DNA of 64,000 nucleotides from Bordetella petrii (lineage in GTDB: Bacteria; Pseudomonadota; Gammaproteobacteria; Burkholderiales; Burkholderiaceae_B): assembly GCF_000067205.1 (NCBI RefSeq), contig NC_010170.1:3038001-3102000 (forward strand), in the 5' to 3' direction. The position numbers were made by a program, and so were the translations under genes. The notes beneath the pieces are model-generated. The model ran no database searches and was not told the origin of the DNA. It saw nothing but the letters and a program-made list of their open reading frames with translations. Numbering within the stretch: position 1 is the stretch's first letter; each line of letters begins with the position of its first letter. Positions 24,488 through 33,723 of the stretch are shown here, piece by piece.

Positions 24488-25098
24488 ACGCTGGCCAGCC
24501 ACGGCTGCTGCTCGCGCGGCAGCCCGGCGGGCCGGTAATAGTGCTCGAGTTCGCCGAAACCCGCCTCGTTCATCAGCGCACGCCAGGCGGCCAGGTCGTG
24601 ATACGCGCCGTAGCGCCCGCGGTTCCACCCTTCCTGGTTGTCGCCGCGGGGGTTCGAGCAGAATAGCGCGCCGTCGGGACGCAGGGCCGCGCGCAGTTGC
24701 CGCAGCACGCGGGGCAGTTCCTGGCCGGGCACATGGAACAGCACCGCGTTGGCGTAGATGCCGTCGAAGCGGCCGGCCGGCAGGTCGAGCGCCAGCAGGT
24801 CCTGCTGCCATACCTCGCAGCCCGAGGCCTGGCGGGCCATGGCCACGAAGCGTCCGGCGCCATCCAGCCCCACCGCGCGATGGCCGAGCGCGGCGAAGGT
24901 TTTCAGGTCGCGGCCCGGGCCGCAGCCCAGATCCAGGATGTCGTATGGCGGCGCGCCATGCAGATGGCGCAGCAGCGCGGCGATGTTCTGGCTGACGTCA
25001 TGGTCGCGCGTGCCGGCCTCGAAGCTGTCGGCGCGCTCGTTATAGTGCGCGAGCGTCAGCTCGCTGATCTGGCGCAGCTCGTCGGGGGTGAGCGACAT
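24469..25098 (-). CDS. SAM-dependent methyltransferase (class I)
   Basis: A 209-residue class I methyltransferase. Motif I is ILDLGCGPGRDLKTFAALGH (about residues 53-72), the acidic residue after beta 2 is in AVGLDGAG, motif II DLLALDLPAGRFDGIYANAVLFHVP, and motif III LRAALRPDGALFCSNPR. It resembles the Methyltransf_25/11 group that modifies small molecules. It overlaps the following DNA glycosylase gene by 19 nt. Substrate unknown. Confidence 0.88.
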   Translation of the reverse strand: MSLTPDELRQISELTLAHYNERADSFEAGTRDHDVSQNIAALLRHLHGAPPYDILDLGCGPGRDLKTFAALGHRAVGLDGAGRFVAMARQASGCEVWQQDLLALDLPAGRFDGIYANAVLFHVPGQELPRVLRQLRAALRPDGALFCSNPRGDNQEGWNRGRYGAYHDLAAWRALMNEAGFGELEHYYRPAGLPREQQPWLASVWRPRP

Positions 25099-25109
25099 GG
25101 ATATGTTCA

Positions 25110-25228
25110 GGTGTCAGGCACCGCAGGCGGATCAGGTGTCTGACTCCCGCCTGGCGGGTGTCAGACACCTTGATGGTTGACACAGGCGCGGCACGCTTCG
25201 GCGTCAGGCCCTGCGGAGCCTGACACCT
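25110..25228. repeat. Cluster of dispersed palindromic repeats
   Basis: The 169-bp spacer between the methyltransferase and pckG holds a half-site GGTGTCAGGCACC (25110-25122), a full copy GGTGTCTGAC...GTCAGACACC (25135-25169) with loop arms CCCGC/GCGGG, and a GCGTCAGGC...GCCTGACACC copy (25201-25227). No coding sequence is seen. Confidence 0.85.
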
Positions 25229-25267
25229 GATCAGAGGAAAGCGCGCGGCGCATCGGAGGGCGGGCTA

Positions 25268-27124
25268 TCAGGCCGCGAGGCGGCCCTGGATGGCCGACTT
25301 CACGCCGGGCAGTTCGTCGGGCAACCGGTCGGCCAGCTTCTCGAACAGCGTGTCGTGCAGCGCTAGCTCGTCGCGCCACGATGCCGCGTCCACCGAGATC
25401 ACCTGCTGGAACTTATCGGGGCTGAATTCGAGCCCGGTCCAGTCGATGTCCTGGTAGGTGGGCGACACGCCGAACACCTGTTCGACGCCGCCGGCCGTGC
25501 CGTCGATGCGGCCCAGCATCCACTTCAGCACGCGCATGTTGTCGCCGAAGCCCGGCCATACGAACTTGCCGTCGGGCCCCTTGCGGAACCAGTTGACGCA
25601 GTAGATGCGCGGCAGCACGGCGCCGGCGGCCTGCAAGCGCTTGCCCAGCTTCAGCCAGTGGCCGAAGTAGTCGCTCATGTTGTAGCCGCAGAACGGCAGC
25701 ATGGCGAACGGATCGCGGCGCACCACGCCCTGCTGCCCGGCGGCGGCGGCGGTGGTTTCGGAACCCATGGTGGCGGCCATGTACACGCCTTCGACCCAGT
25801 TGCGCGCCTCGGTGACCAGCGGCACGGTAGTGGAGCGGCGTCCGCCGAAAATGAAGGCGTCGATCACCACGCCTTCGGGGTTTTCCCATTCGGGGTCGAT
25901 GGACGGGCACTGGGCAGCGGGCGCGGTGAAGCGGGCGTTCGGGTGCGCGGCCTTGCGGCCGGTTTCCTTGGCGATCTGCGGGGTCCAGTCCTGGCCCTGC
26001 CAGTCGATCAGGTGGTCGGGCGGGGTGTCGGTCATGCCTTCCCACCAGACGTCGCCGTCGTCGGTGAGCGCCACGTTGGTGAAGATGACGTTGGCCTTCA
26101 GGGTGGCCATGGCGTTGAAGTTGGTTTTCTCGCTGGTGCCCGGGGCCACGCCGAAATAGCCGGCCTCGGGGTTGATGGCGCGCAGCCGGCCGTCGGCGCC
26201 CGGCTTGATCCAGGCGATGTCGTCGCCGATGGTGGACACCTTCCAGCCGTCCATGCCCTGGGGCGGAATCAGCATGGCGAAGTTGGTTTTACCGCAGGCG
26301 GACGGGAACGCCGCAGCCACATGGTATTTGCGTCCCTTGGGCGAGGTCACGCCCAGGATCAGCATATGCTCGGCCAGCCAGCCCTGGTCGCGGCCCATGG
26401 TGGACGCAATGCGCAGCGCGAAGCACTTCTTGCCCAACAGCGCATTGCCGCCGTAGCCCGAGCCGAAGCTCCAGATTTCGCGGCTTTCGGGATAATGCAC
26501 GATGTACTTGGTGGGATTGCAGGGCCAGGACACGTCGGCCTGGCCTTCGGCCAGCGGCGCGCCCACGCTGTGCACGCAAGGCACGAATTCGCCGTCGGCG
26601 CCCAGCACGTCGAACACGGCGCGGCCCATCCGGGTCATGATGCGCATGTTCACCACAACATAGGGGCTGTCGGAGAGCTCGACGCCGATGTGGGCGATGT
26701 TGGAGCCCAGCGGCCCCATCGAGAACGGCACCACATACATGGTGCGGCCGCGCATCGAGCCGTCGAACAGCCCGTCGAGGGTGGCGCGCATTTCGGCCGG
26801 ATCGGCCCAGTTGTTGGTGGGGCCGGCGTCTTCGGCGCGTTCGGAGCAGATGAACGTGCGGTCTTCGACCCGTGCGACGTCGGAAGGATCGGAACACGCC
26901 AGATATGAATTGGCGCGCTTGGCCGGGTTCAGGCGGCGCAGCGTGCCCGACTGGACCATCTGTTCGCAGAGCCGATCGTATTCTTCCTGGGAGCCGTCGC
27001 ACCAGGTAACGCGATCGGGCTTGGTCAGCGCGGCGACCCGCGCTACCCAGTCGATCAGCCCCTGGTGCTTGACGTACGCGGGAACATTGAGCGAAGCGAT
27101 CCCGCCGTCGAACGGTTTATTCAT
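25268..27124 (-). CDS. pckG: Phosphoenolpyruvate carboxykinase (GTP)
   Basis: A 618-residue GTP-dependent PEPCK that decarboxylates and phosphorylates oxaloacetate for gluconeogenesis. The kinase-1a P-loop FPSACGKTNFAML with the reactive Cys, kinase-2 IGDDIAWIKP, PEPCK-specific IFGGRRSTTVPLV, GSETTAAAAG and guanine-binding FCGYNMSDYFGHW are all present and the length matches the family. The start at MNKPFDGG (27124) was chosen because AGGAG lies 8 nt upstream; the ATG three codons earlier directly abuts the Shine-Dalgarno. The gene is monocistronic and divergent from a MATE exporter. Confidence 0.97.
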   Translation of the reverse strand: MNKPFDGGIASLNVPAYVKHQGLIDWVARVAALTKPDRVTWCDGSQEEYDRLCEQMVQSGTLRRLNPAKRANSYLACSDPSDVARVEDRTFICSERAEDAGPTNNWADPAEMRATLDGLFDGSMRGRTMYVVPFSMGPLGSNIAHIGVELSDSPYVVVNMRIMTRMGRAVFDVLGADGEFVPCVHSVGAPLAEGQADVSWPCNPTKYIVHYPESREIWSFGSGYGGNALLGKKCFALRIASTMGRDQGWLAEHMLILGVTSPKGRKYHVAAAFPSACGKTNFAMLIPPQGMDGWKVSTIGDDIAWIKPGADGRLRAINPEAGYFGVAPGTSEKTNFNAMATLKANVIFTNVALTDDGDVWWEGMTDTPPDHLIDWQGQDWTPQIAKETGRKAAHPNARFTAPAAQCPSIDPEWENPEGVVIDAFIFGGRRSTTVPLVTEARNWVEGVYMAATMGSETTAAAAGQQGVVRRDPFAMLPFCGYNMSDYFGHWLKLGKRLQAAGAVLPRIYCVNWFRKGPDGKFVWPGFGDNMRVLKWMLGRIDGTAGGVEQVFGVSPTYQDIDWTGLEFSPDKFQQVISVDAASWRDELALHDTLFEKLADRLPDELPGVKSAIQGRLAA

Positions 27125-27335
27125 CGGGCCCATCTCCTAAAAGTAAAAGACCATGCGGGCCCGCAAGGGACCCGCATCGTTGTGTGAATCAGTGGCGTCA
27201 TATTACTTGCCTACGGCATGGCCTGGCCATTCCACGCCGCAAGGAATGAAACATCGTATGTCTGTTATCGCCCCTGTGTTGCGGCCCCGTAATTTAGGGA
27301 AAACCCCAAGCAAGGCTTATCATGCCGCCTTGACG

Positions 27336-28769
27336 ATGGAACGCCTCATGCCGCACCGCCTTGCCGCCCGCGCCGCCTGGACGCGGGAGATCCGCGCCAC
27401 CCTTGCCCTGAGCCTGCCCCTGGTGCTGACCAGCCTGGCGCAGATCGCCATGACGGCGACCGACGTGATCTTCATCGGCCGCCTGGGATCGCAGGCGCTG
27501 GCCGCCAGCGCGCTGGGCGCCAACCTGTACGCCGCGTCCGCGTTTTTTTCGCTGGGCCTGGTGACGGCCACCGCGCCGATGGTGGCGCGCGAACTGGGCG
27601 CCCGCCGCCACTCGGTGCGCGACGTGCGCCGCACCGTGGCGCAGGGGCTGTGGGCCGCCGCCCTGATCTCGGTGCCCGGCTGCCTGGCGCTGTGGTACGG
27701 CGAGGCTATCCTGCTGGCCATTCGCCAGCCGCCCGAGCTGGCCGCGCAGGCGGGCGTATACCTGCGCGCGCTGCTGTGGGGGCTGCCGCCCTTCCTGGGT
27801 TTCCTGGTGCTGCGCTCTTTCACCGCCGCGCTGCAGCGGCCGCGCGCGGCGCTGTGGGTGGCGCTGGCAGGCATTCTGTTCAATGCGCTGGCCGACTGGG
27901 CGCTGGTGTTCGGCAAGCTGGGGCTGCCGCCCCTGGGCCTGGTGGGCGCAGGCATCGCCAGCGCGACCGCCAGCCTGTTCCTGTTCGCGGGCATGACCGT
28001 AGTGGTGACGTGCGACCGGCGCTTTCGCCGCTACCGGCTGTTCGGCCGGGTCTGGCAGCCCGACTGGCACCGGCTGGCCGCGCTGTGCAAGCTGGGTCTG
28101 CCGATCGCGGCCGCCACGGCTTTCGAGGTGACGATCTTCAACGCGGCAGCGTTCCTGATGGGCTGGCTGGGCGAAGCCGAGCTGGCCGCGCACGCGGTGG
28201 CCATCCAGATCGCCAGCATCAGCTTCATGGTGCCGTATGGCATCGCCCAGGCCGCCACCGTGCGCGTGGGCCTGGCCTATGGCGCCCGCGACGCGGCCGC
28301 CATTCAGCGCGCCGGCTGGACGGCCTACGGGCTGGGCGTGGGCTCGATGGTCATCGCCGCGCTGTTGATGGTGGCCGTGCCGCACTGGCTGCTGGCGGCG
28401 TTCTTCGACGTGCGCGCCCCCGCCAATGCCGCGCTGTTGGCACTGGCCTCGTCATACCTGGCCGTGGCGGCCGTCTTCCAGATCGTCGACGGCGCGCAGG
28501 TCATGGGCGCAGGCATGCTGCGCGGCCTGCACGACACGCGCGTGCCCATGCTCTATGCCGCCATCGGCTACTGGGGCCTGGGCCTGCCGGCCGGCGCGGC
28601 GCTGGCCTTCTGGGCGGGCTGGCGCGGCGTGGGCATCTGGAGCGGCCTGGCTATCGGGCTGGGCGTGGTCGCCGTGCTGATGACGCGCCGCTGGCTGCGC
28701 CGCGAACGCGAGGGCCTGGCGCCGCCGCTGCGGCGGCCCGCGCCGGTGACGCGCGCCACCATGCCATAA
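27336..28769 (+). CDS. MATE family efflux transporter (NorM/DinF-like)
   Basis: A 477-residue multidrug and toxin extrusion protein with about 12 spans in two MatE halves. The first half opens LALSLPLVLTSLAQIAMTATDVIFIGRLG, the typical NorM entry, and the second half begins near KLGLPIAAATAFEVTIF. It likely exports cationic compounds in exchange for Na+ or H+. The ATG at 27336 is the best choice; a second in-frame ATG at 27348 is possible. A longer upstream frame overlaps the pckG promoter region and was not used. Confidence 0.9.
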   Translation: MERLMPHRLAARAAWTREIRATLALSLPLVLTSLAQIAMTATDVIFIGRLGSQALAASALGANLYAASAFFSLGLVTATAPMVARELGARRHSVRDVRRTVAQGLWAAALISVPGCLALWYGEAILLAIRQPPELAAQAGVYLRALLWGLPPFLGFLVLRSFTAALQRPRAALWVALAGILFNALADWALVFGKLGLPPLGLVGAGIASATASLFLFAGMTVVVTCDRRFRRYRLFGRVWQPDWHRLAALCKLGLPIAAATAFEVTIFNAAAFLMGWLGEAELAAHAVAIQIASISFMVPYGIAQAATVRVGLAYGARDAAAIQRAGWTAYGLGVGSMVIAALLMVAVPHWLLAAFFDVRAPANAALLALASSYLAVAAVFQIVDGAQVMGAGMLRGLHDTRVPMLYAAIGYWGLGLPAGAALAFWAGWRGVGIWSGLAIGLGVVAVLMTRRWLRREREGLAPPLRRPAPVTRATMP

Positions 28770-28838
28770 TCGTCGCAGGCTGCGTACCGGGGCTTGCCGC
28801 CCCGCGATGCGCGCCCAGCATGTTTTTCCAGGATGTCT

Positions 28839-30101
28839 ATGCCCCCAGCTTTCCCCCCCTTGAACGCCGACCGCCTCTGGTCGCGCGTTGAAACCCTTGC
28901 CCGCCACACCCTGCCGGATCTCCCCTGGACCCGCCGCGCCTTCTCGCCGCAGTTCGAGCAGGCACGCGCCTGGCTGGCCCGGGAATTCGCCGACGCCGGC
29001 CTGGAAGTCCGCCTGGACGCCGGCGGCAACCTGATAGGCCGCCGCGCCGGCCGCAACCCCGCGCTCAAGCCCATCGTGACCGGCTCGCACTGCGACACTG
29101 TCATGAGCGGCGGCCGCTACGACGGCATCATCGGCGTGCTGGCCGGCATCGAAGTGGCACGCACCCTGCACGAACAAGGCATCGAGCTGGAACACCCGTT
29201 CGAAGTCATCGATTTCCTGTCCGAAGAACCCAGCGATTACGGTATTTCCTGCGTGGGCAGCCGCGCCCTGTGCGGCCAGCTCGACGCCGCCATGCTGGCC
29301 GCCCGCAATCCGCAAGGCGAAACGCTGGCCGAGGGCCTGCGCCGCATTGGCGGCGACCCGGACGCACTGACGGCGCCGTTGCGCGGCGCCGGCGACACGG
29401 CGGCCTTCGTCGAGCTGCACATCGAACAAGGCCCCGTGCTGGAAAGCCGCCAGCTGCCCATCGGGGTGGTGACTCATATCGTGGGCATCCGCCGCGTGCG
29501 GATCACGGTGCAGGGCCAGCCCGACCACGCCGGCACCACGCCCATGGACATCCGCCGCGATGCCCTGGTGGGCGCCGCCCGGGTGATCGACGCCGCGCAC
29601 CGCGAGGCCAGCCGCCTGAGCGGCCAGCCCCACTACGTGGTGGCCACGGTGGGCCGCATCGAAATCACCCCCAACGCCGCCAACGCGGTGCCCGGACGCG
29701 CCGAACTGATGCTGGAAGTGCGCAGCGACAGCGACGACGTGCTGGACAGCTTCCCCGAGACCATCATGGCCAGCCTGGCCGCCGGCCTGGCGGAACTGCG
29801 CCTGCAAGCCAGCATGGCGCCGGCCAGCCGCGCCCGCCCCACCGCCTGCTCGCCGCTGGTGATGCAGGCCATCGAGGCGGCGGCGGATCGCCTGGGCTAT
29901 GCATCGATGTCCCTGCCCAGCGGCGCGGGCCACGACGCCGTATACATGGCGCCCACCGGCCCGATCGGCATGGTGTTCATTCCCTGCCTGGGCGGGCGCA
30001 GCCATTGCCCCGAAGAATCTATCGAACCCGCCCAGTTGCTGGACGGCACGCGCGTGCTGTACGAAACCGTGCGCGAGCTCGACCGCCGCCTGGCGGGCTG
30101 A
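28839..30101 (+). CDS. Zn-dependent hydrolase (N-carbamoyl-L-amino acid hydrolase type)
   Basis: A 420-residue M20-type amidohydrolase of the hydantoinase/carbamoylase (HyuC/AllC) family. Metal ligands are visible in GSHCDTVMSGGRYDG (His and Asp), FLSEEPSDYG (Glu pair) and the C-terminal SGAGHDAVYMAP and GGRSHCPEESI; the dimerisation-domain motif GQPDHAGTTPMDIRRDAL is intact and HIEQGPVLE carries the conserved His. It cleaves an N-carbamoyl amino acid or ureido acid. The start at 28839 has AGGA about 6 nt upstream; an ATG at 28833 is an alternative. Substrate not determinable. Confidence 0.9.
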   Translation: MPPAFPPLNADRLWSRVETLARHTLPDLPWTRRAFSPQFEQARAWLAREFADAGLEVRLDAGGNLIGRRAGRNPALKPIVTGSHCDTVMSGGRYDGIIGVLAGIEVARTLHEQGIELEHPFEVIDFLSEEPSDYGISCVGSRALCGQLDAAMLAARNPQGETLAEGLRRIGGDPDALTAPLRGAGDTAAFVELHIEQGPVLESRQLPIGVVTHIVGIRRVRITVQGQPDHAGTTPMDIRRDALVGAARVIDAAHREASRLSGQPHYVVATVGRIEITPNAANAVPGRAELMLEVRSDSDDVLDSFPETIMASLAAGLAELRLQASMAPASRARPTACSPLVMQAIEAAADRLGYASMSLPSGAGHDAVYMAPTGPIGMVFIPCLGGRSHCPEESIEPAQLLDGTRVLYETVRELDRRLAG

Positions 30102-30173
30102 ATCCGCGCGGCGCCCGGCTGGGCGCCGCCGGATGCGCTATCGTCCGTATTCCCTTCTACCGCCGCCCGCCGC

Positions 30174-30509
30174 ATGCAGCAGATCGACCTCACCGACAGC
30201 ACCGCCGACCGCTATCTGCTCGACGCCCCGGGCTTGTCACTGCTGGCTTTCCACAGCCGCACCTGCGCCACCTGCAAGATCGCGCGCGAGCAGTTGCCGC
30301 AACTCGACCTGCCGGTCGAGCGGCTGTGCTGGGTAGACGCCGGCGACAACGGTGGGCTGGTGGCGCGCTACGAAGTCTTTCACCTGCCCGCCCTGTTCCT
30401 GGTGCGCGACGGCGCCTTCTACGGCCCGGTCAATGCCTCGCTGGCCGAATGGGACCTGCGCCAGCAGATCGGCCTGGCGCTGGACAGCTACCCGGCCGAG
30501 CTGCCCTGA
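30174..30509 (+). CDS. Thioredoxin-like protein (CATC motif)
   Basis: A 111-residue thioredoxin-fold protein with the redox motif CATC in LLAFHSRTCATCKIAREQLPQL and the cis-Pro loop YEVFHLPALFLVRDG. No signal peptide is present, so it is cytoplasmic. The active-site dipeptide Ala-Thr differs from thioredoxin Gly-Pro, as in several thioredoxin-family proteins of uncertain partner. It lies 4 nt upstream of an EamA exporter gene and so is probably co-transcribed with it. Confidence 0.85.
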   Translation: MQQIDLTDSTADRYLLDAPGLSLLAFHSRTCATCKIAREQLPQLDLPVERLCWVDAGDNGGLVARYEVFHLPALFLVRDGAFYGPVNASLAEWDLRQQIGLALDSYPAELP

Positions 30510-30513
30510 AACC

Positions 30514-31419
30514 ATGCAGTCCGCCGCCCGCCTGCCGCTCGATGGCCGCGCTACGGGGCTGATGATCCTGCTGTGCCTGTGCTGGGGCTTCCAGCAGATC
30601 GCCATCAAACTGGTGGCGGCCGACATCTCGCCCACGCTGCAGATCGGCCTGCGCTCGGCATTCGCCGCCGTGGTACTGGCCGCCCTGGTGCTGCGCAAAG
30701 AGGGCCGCACGATCTTCGCCGACGGCACCCTGGCCCCGGGCCTGCTGGCCGGCGCGCTGTTCGCCGCGGAATTCCTGCTGGTGGCCCAGGGCCTGCTGTA
30801 CACCACTGCCTCGCACATGTCGGTGTTTCTTTACACCGCCCCCATCTTCACGGCACTGGGCCTGCACCTGGCCTTGCCCGAAGAGCGGCTGCGGCCGGCG
30901 CAGTGGCTGGGCGTGGCTCTGGCCTTTGCCGGCATCGCGCTGGCCTTCCTGGGCCGCGGCCAGCAAACCGCGGCGCCCGCCATGCTGCTGGGCGACCTGT
31001 TGGGCGTGCTGGCCGGCGCGTCGTGGGGCGCCACCACCGTGGCCATCCGCAAGTCGCGCCTGTCTGAAACCCCCGCTGCCAAGACGCTGCTGTACCAGAT
31101 GGCCGTGGCAGGGGTGGCGCTGCCATTATTCGCCTGGGCCACCGGCCAGGCCGCGCCGGTGTTCTCGCCAGCGGCCGTGGCCAGCCTGGCCTTCCAGGCG
31201 CTGGGCGTGGCGCTGTTCAGCCTGTTGGTGTGGTTCTGGCTGCTGCGCCGCTACCTGGCCACGCGCCTGTCCATCCTGTCGTTCATGACGCCCCTGTTCG
31301 GCGTGGCGTTCGGCGTGCTGATCCTGCACGAGCCGCTGGACGCGGCATTCGTCGCGGGCGCCATCATGGTGATGGCCGGCATCCTGATCGTCATAGGCGT
31401 GAAGGGAATAGCGCGATAA
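30514..31419 (+). CDS. EamA/DMT family transporter
   Basis: A 301-residue ten-helix drug/metabolite transporter with two EamA repeats. The first has LMILLCLCWGFQQIAIKLVA and the second starts near LLGDLLGVLAGASWGATTVAIRKS, the paired W-G motifs of the family. EamA proteins export metabolites or amino acids. The gene follows a thioredoxin-like gene by 4 nt and is convergent with an acetyltransferase. Confidence 0.88.
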   Translation: MQSAARLPLDGRATGLMILLCLCWGFQQIAIKLVAADISPTLQIGLRSAFAAVVLAALVLRKEGRTIFADGTLAPGLLAGALFAAEFLLVAQGLLYTTASHMSVFLYTAPIFTALGLHLALPEERLRPAQWLGVALAFAGIALAFLGRGQQTAAPAMLLGDLLGVLAGASWGATTVAIRKSRLSETPAAKTLLYQMAVAGVALPLFAWATGQAAPVFSPAAVASLAFQALGVALFSLLVWFWLLRRYLATRLSILSFMTPLFGVAFGVLILHEPLDAAFVAGAIMVMAGILIVIGVKGIAR

Positions 31420-31440
31420 GACACCGCCGGGCCAAGCCCC

Positions 31441-32154
31441 TCAACGCGCCTGCGCAATAAGCTCCCCCAGCCGCCGCCGCTGCTTGCCCTGCGCATCGAA
31501 ATTGTCTGGCGCCAGCCATTGCTCCAGCCCGCTGCGCACGGCCGGCCATTCGCCGTCGATGATCGAGAACCAGGCCGTGTCGCGGTTGCGGCCCTTGTAC
31601 ACCACCGCCTGGCGGAAGATGCCCTCGAACTGGAAACCCAGCCGTAGCGCGGCGGCGCGCGACGGCGCGTTCAGGCTGTCGCACTTCCATTCATAACGGC
31701 GATAACCGAGCTGGTCGAACGCGCGCCGCATCAGCAGATACTGCGCCTCGGTCGCGGCCGGCGTGCGCTTGAGCCGGCGCGAATAGGCCACGCTGCCCAC
31801 CTCGATCACCCCATTGGCCGGGTCGATGCGCATGGCGGCCAGCGTGCCCACGGCGCGCCCGCTGGCCAGGTCGATAACGGCGTAATGCTGCGGGTCGTCG
31901 GTTGCCTGCGCGGAGCGTGCGTAAGCCAGGTAGCTGGCTTCATCCGGAAACGGACCCGCATAGGTGTAGGTCCAGTCGCTGCCGTCCGGGGTCTGGCTGA
32001 AGGCCTCGTACAACTCGGCCCCATGGCGTTCCGCATCCAGCGGCTCGAGCCGGCAATAGTGGCCGGCCATGGGCTCGCGCGGCGGATACGGCCGGGCGGT
32101 CCAGTTGGGAATGAGATGGCCGACGGGCTGCTGCGGCGACTGGGAAGTGGACAT
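31441..32154 (-). CDS. GNAT family N-acetyltransferase (RimJ/RimL-like)
   Basis: A 237-residue GCN5-related acetyltransferase of the Acetyltransf_3 type. GTLAAMRIDPANGVIEVGSVAYS is the central strand region and RRYEWKCDSLNAPSRAAALRLGFQFEGIFRQAVVYKGRNRDTAWFSI (in parts) the C-terminal core typical of this subgroup. The C-terminal stretch DGEWPAVRSGLEQWLAPDNF closely matches the end of another GNAT cut by the window edge at 64000. It is divergent from a MocR regulator, the usual arrangement for a MocR target. Confidence 0.9.
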   Translation of the reverse strand: MSTSQSPQQPVGHLIPNWTARPYPPREPMAGHYCRLEPLDAERHGAELYEAFSQTPDGSDWTYTYAGPFPDEASYLAYARSAQATDDPQHYAVIDLASGRAVGTLAAMRIDPANGVIEVGSVAYSRRLKRTPAATEAQYLLMRRAFDQLGYRRYEWKCDSLNAPSRAAALRLGFQFEGIFRQAVVYKGRNRDTAWFSIIDGEWPAVRSGLEQWLAPDNFDAQGKQRRRLGELIAQAR

Positions 32155-32229
32155 GCTGGAGATCCTTTTTCAAGTACGGCGTACAAGCGCCACGGCCTCT
32201 ACGCTAGCGGAATCGTGGCATGCTAAAAA

Positions 32230-32257
32230 GCACCAGACAATGCTTATTTCGTGGTGC
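32230..32257. promoter_or_regulatory. Inverted repeat in GNAT/MocR divergent region
   Basis: GCACCA (32230-32235) faces TGGTGC (32252-32257), directly before the MocR start at 32259. MocR proteins typically bind repeated sites in their divergent promoter, so this is a candidate operator. Confidence 0.45.
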
Positions 32258-32258
32258 C

Positions 32259-33707
32259 ATGAACACCTCCGCCGCCCTGCTCGACAGCCCCCTGGCCGCG
32301 CCCGACGGGCGCCACACCCTGCAACGCCAACTGCTGCAACGCCTGAAGCAATCGATTCTGGACGGCCGCCTGCCGCCAGGCAGCCGGCTGCCCGCATCGC
32401 GCACGCTGGCCGAGCAACTGGCCATCTCGCGCAACACTGTACTGCTGGCCTATGCGCAACTCAGCGCCGAGGGCTATGTGCGCGCCGACCGCCAGGGCAC
32501 CCGCGTGGCGCCGCTACCGTCCGCGCCCGATACCGGCGCCCTGCCGCCGCCGTGCGCGCCGGCGGCGCAGCGCGTGGCGCGCTTCGCACCATCGGCCCGG
32601 CACGCCGAGCCGGGCATGGCATTGCGGCCCGGCACGCCCGCGCTCAGCCACTTTCCGCTGGGCGCCTGGCGCCGCACCCTCGATCGCGCCCTGCGCGACA
32701 TGCCCAACGCCACGCTGGGATACGGCGACCCGGCCGGCGAGCCGGCGCTGCGGCAGGCCATCGCCCAGCACCTGGCCGTATCGCGCGGCGTGCGCTGCCA
32801 CGCCGGCCAGGTCGTCATCACCGAGGGCGCGCAGGAAGCGCTGGCGCTATGCGTGCGCCTGCTGGGCAACCAGGGCGACACGGCATGGGTGGAAGACCCG
32901 GGCTATCGCGGCGCCAAGGCGGCCTTCCAGGCGGGCGACCTGCGCATCGTGCCGGTGCGGGTCGACGCGCAGGGTCTGGCCGCGCCCGCGGCGCTGTGGC
33001 GCGCCCGGCCCCCCCGCCTGATCTACACAACGCCGTCGCACCAGTACCCCACCGGAGCCGTGCTGAGCGCGGCGCGGCGGCTGGAATTGCTGGAGCATGC
33101 GCGCCGCGCGGGCGCGTGGATCATCGAGGACGACTACGACAGTGAATTCCGGCACCATGGCGAGCCGATACCGGCCATGCAGGGGCTGGCCGACGACGCA
33201 CCGGTGCTGTACATCGGCACCTTCAGCAAGACCATGTTTCCGGCCCTGCGCATCGGCTTCCTGGTGCTGCCGCCGGCGCTGGCGCAATCGCTGCGCACGG
33301 CCGTGGACGAACTGCTGCGCGGCGGCCACCGGCACGAGCAACTGGCCCTGGCCGCCTTTATCGACAGCGGCCAGTTCGCCCGCCACCTGGGACGCATGCG
33401 GCGCCTGTACCGCGACCGGCAGCAGGCCCTGCGCGCCGCGCTGGCCCGCCACCTGCGGGTGCAACATGAAGTATTGGGCGGGCATGGCGGCCTGCACCTG
33501 GCCGTGCGGCTGCCGCCCGAATGTGACGACCGCGCCGTTGCCGCGGCGGCGCGCCGTGCGGGGCTGGCGCCGGCCGCCCTGTCGGCCTTCGCGCTGCGTC
33601 CTACCGAGCGCGACAACGGCCTGGTGCTGGGCTATGGCAATACATCGGCGGAACTGTTCGAACCGCTGGTCAGGCGCCTGGCGCAGGTGATGACCACGCC
33701 CCCCTAG
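32259..33707 (+). CDS. MocR family regulator (GntR-aminotransferase fusion)
   Basis: A 482-residue fusion of an N-terminal GntR winged helix (LQRLKQSILDGRLPPGSRLPASRTLAEQLAISRNTVLLAYAQL, about 20-75, in parts) with a C-terminal fold-type I aminotransferase domain (about 115-480). The PLP lysine lies in GTFSKTMFPALRIGFLVLP and the Asp/Tyr partners in IIEDDYDSEFR. PdxR-like MocR proteins sense PLP or PLP-amino acid adducts. The acetyltransferase in the divergent position is the probable target. Start at MNTSAAL. Confidence 0.92.
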   Translation: MNTSAALLDSPLAAPDGRHTLQRQLLQRLKQSILDGRLPPGSRLPASRTLAEQLAISRNTVLLAYAQLSAEGYVRADRQGTRVAPLPSAPDTGALPPPCAPAAQRVARFAPSARHAEPGMALRPGTPALSHFPLGAWRRTLDRALRDMPNATLGYGDPAGEPALRQAIAQHLAVSRGVRCHAGQVVITEGAQEALALCVRLLGNQGDTAWVEDPGYRGAKAAFQAGDLRIVPVRVDAQGLAAPAALWRARPPRLIYTTPSHQYPTGAVLSAARRLELLEHARRAGAWIIEDDYDSEFRHHGEPIPAMQGLADDAPVLYIGTFSKTMFPALRIGFLVLPPALAQSLRTAVDELLRGGHRHEQLALAAFIDSGQFARHLGRMRRLYRDRQQALRAALARHLRVQHEVLGGHGGLHLAVRLPPECDDRAVAAAARRAGLAPAALSAFALRPTERDNGLVLGYGNTSAELFEPLVRRLAQVMTTPP

Positions 33708-33723
33708 GGCCCGTGCGCCCTAG
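33704..33723. terminator. Hairpin spanning two convergent stop codons
   Basis: CTAGGGC (33704-33710) pairs with GCCCTAG (33717-33723). The TAG of the MocR gene lies in one arm and the TAG of the convergent membrane-protein gene lies in the other. No T run is present. Confidence 0.45.

Noticed and set aside
30110..30127. GGCGCCC/GGGCGCC hairpin after the carbamoylase-type gene as a terminator
   Set aside because: The stem is strong but no T run follows, and the next gene begins within 50 bp on the same strand.
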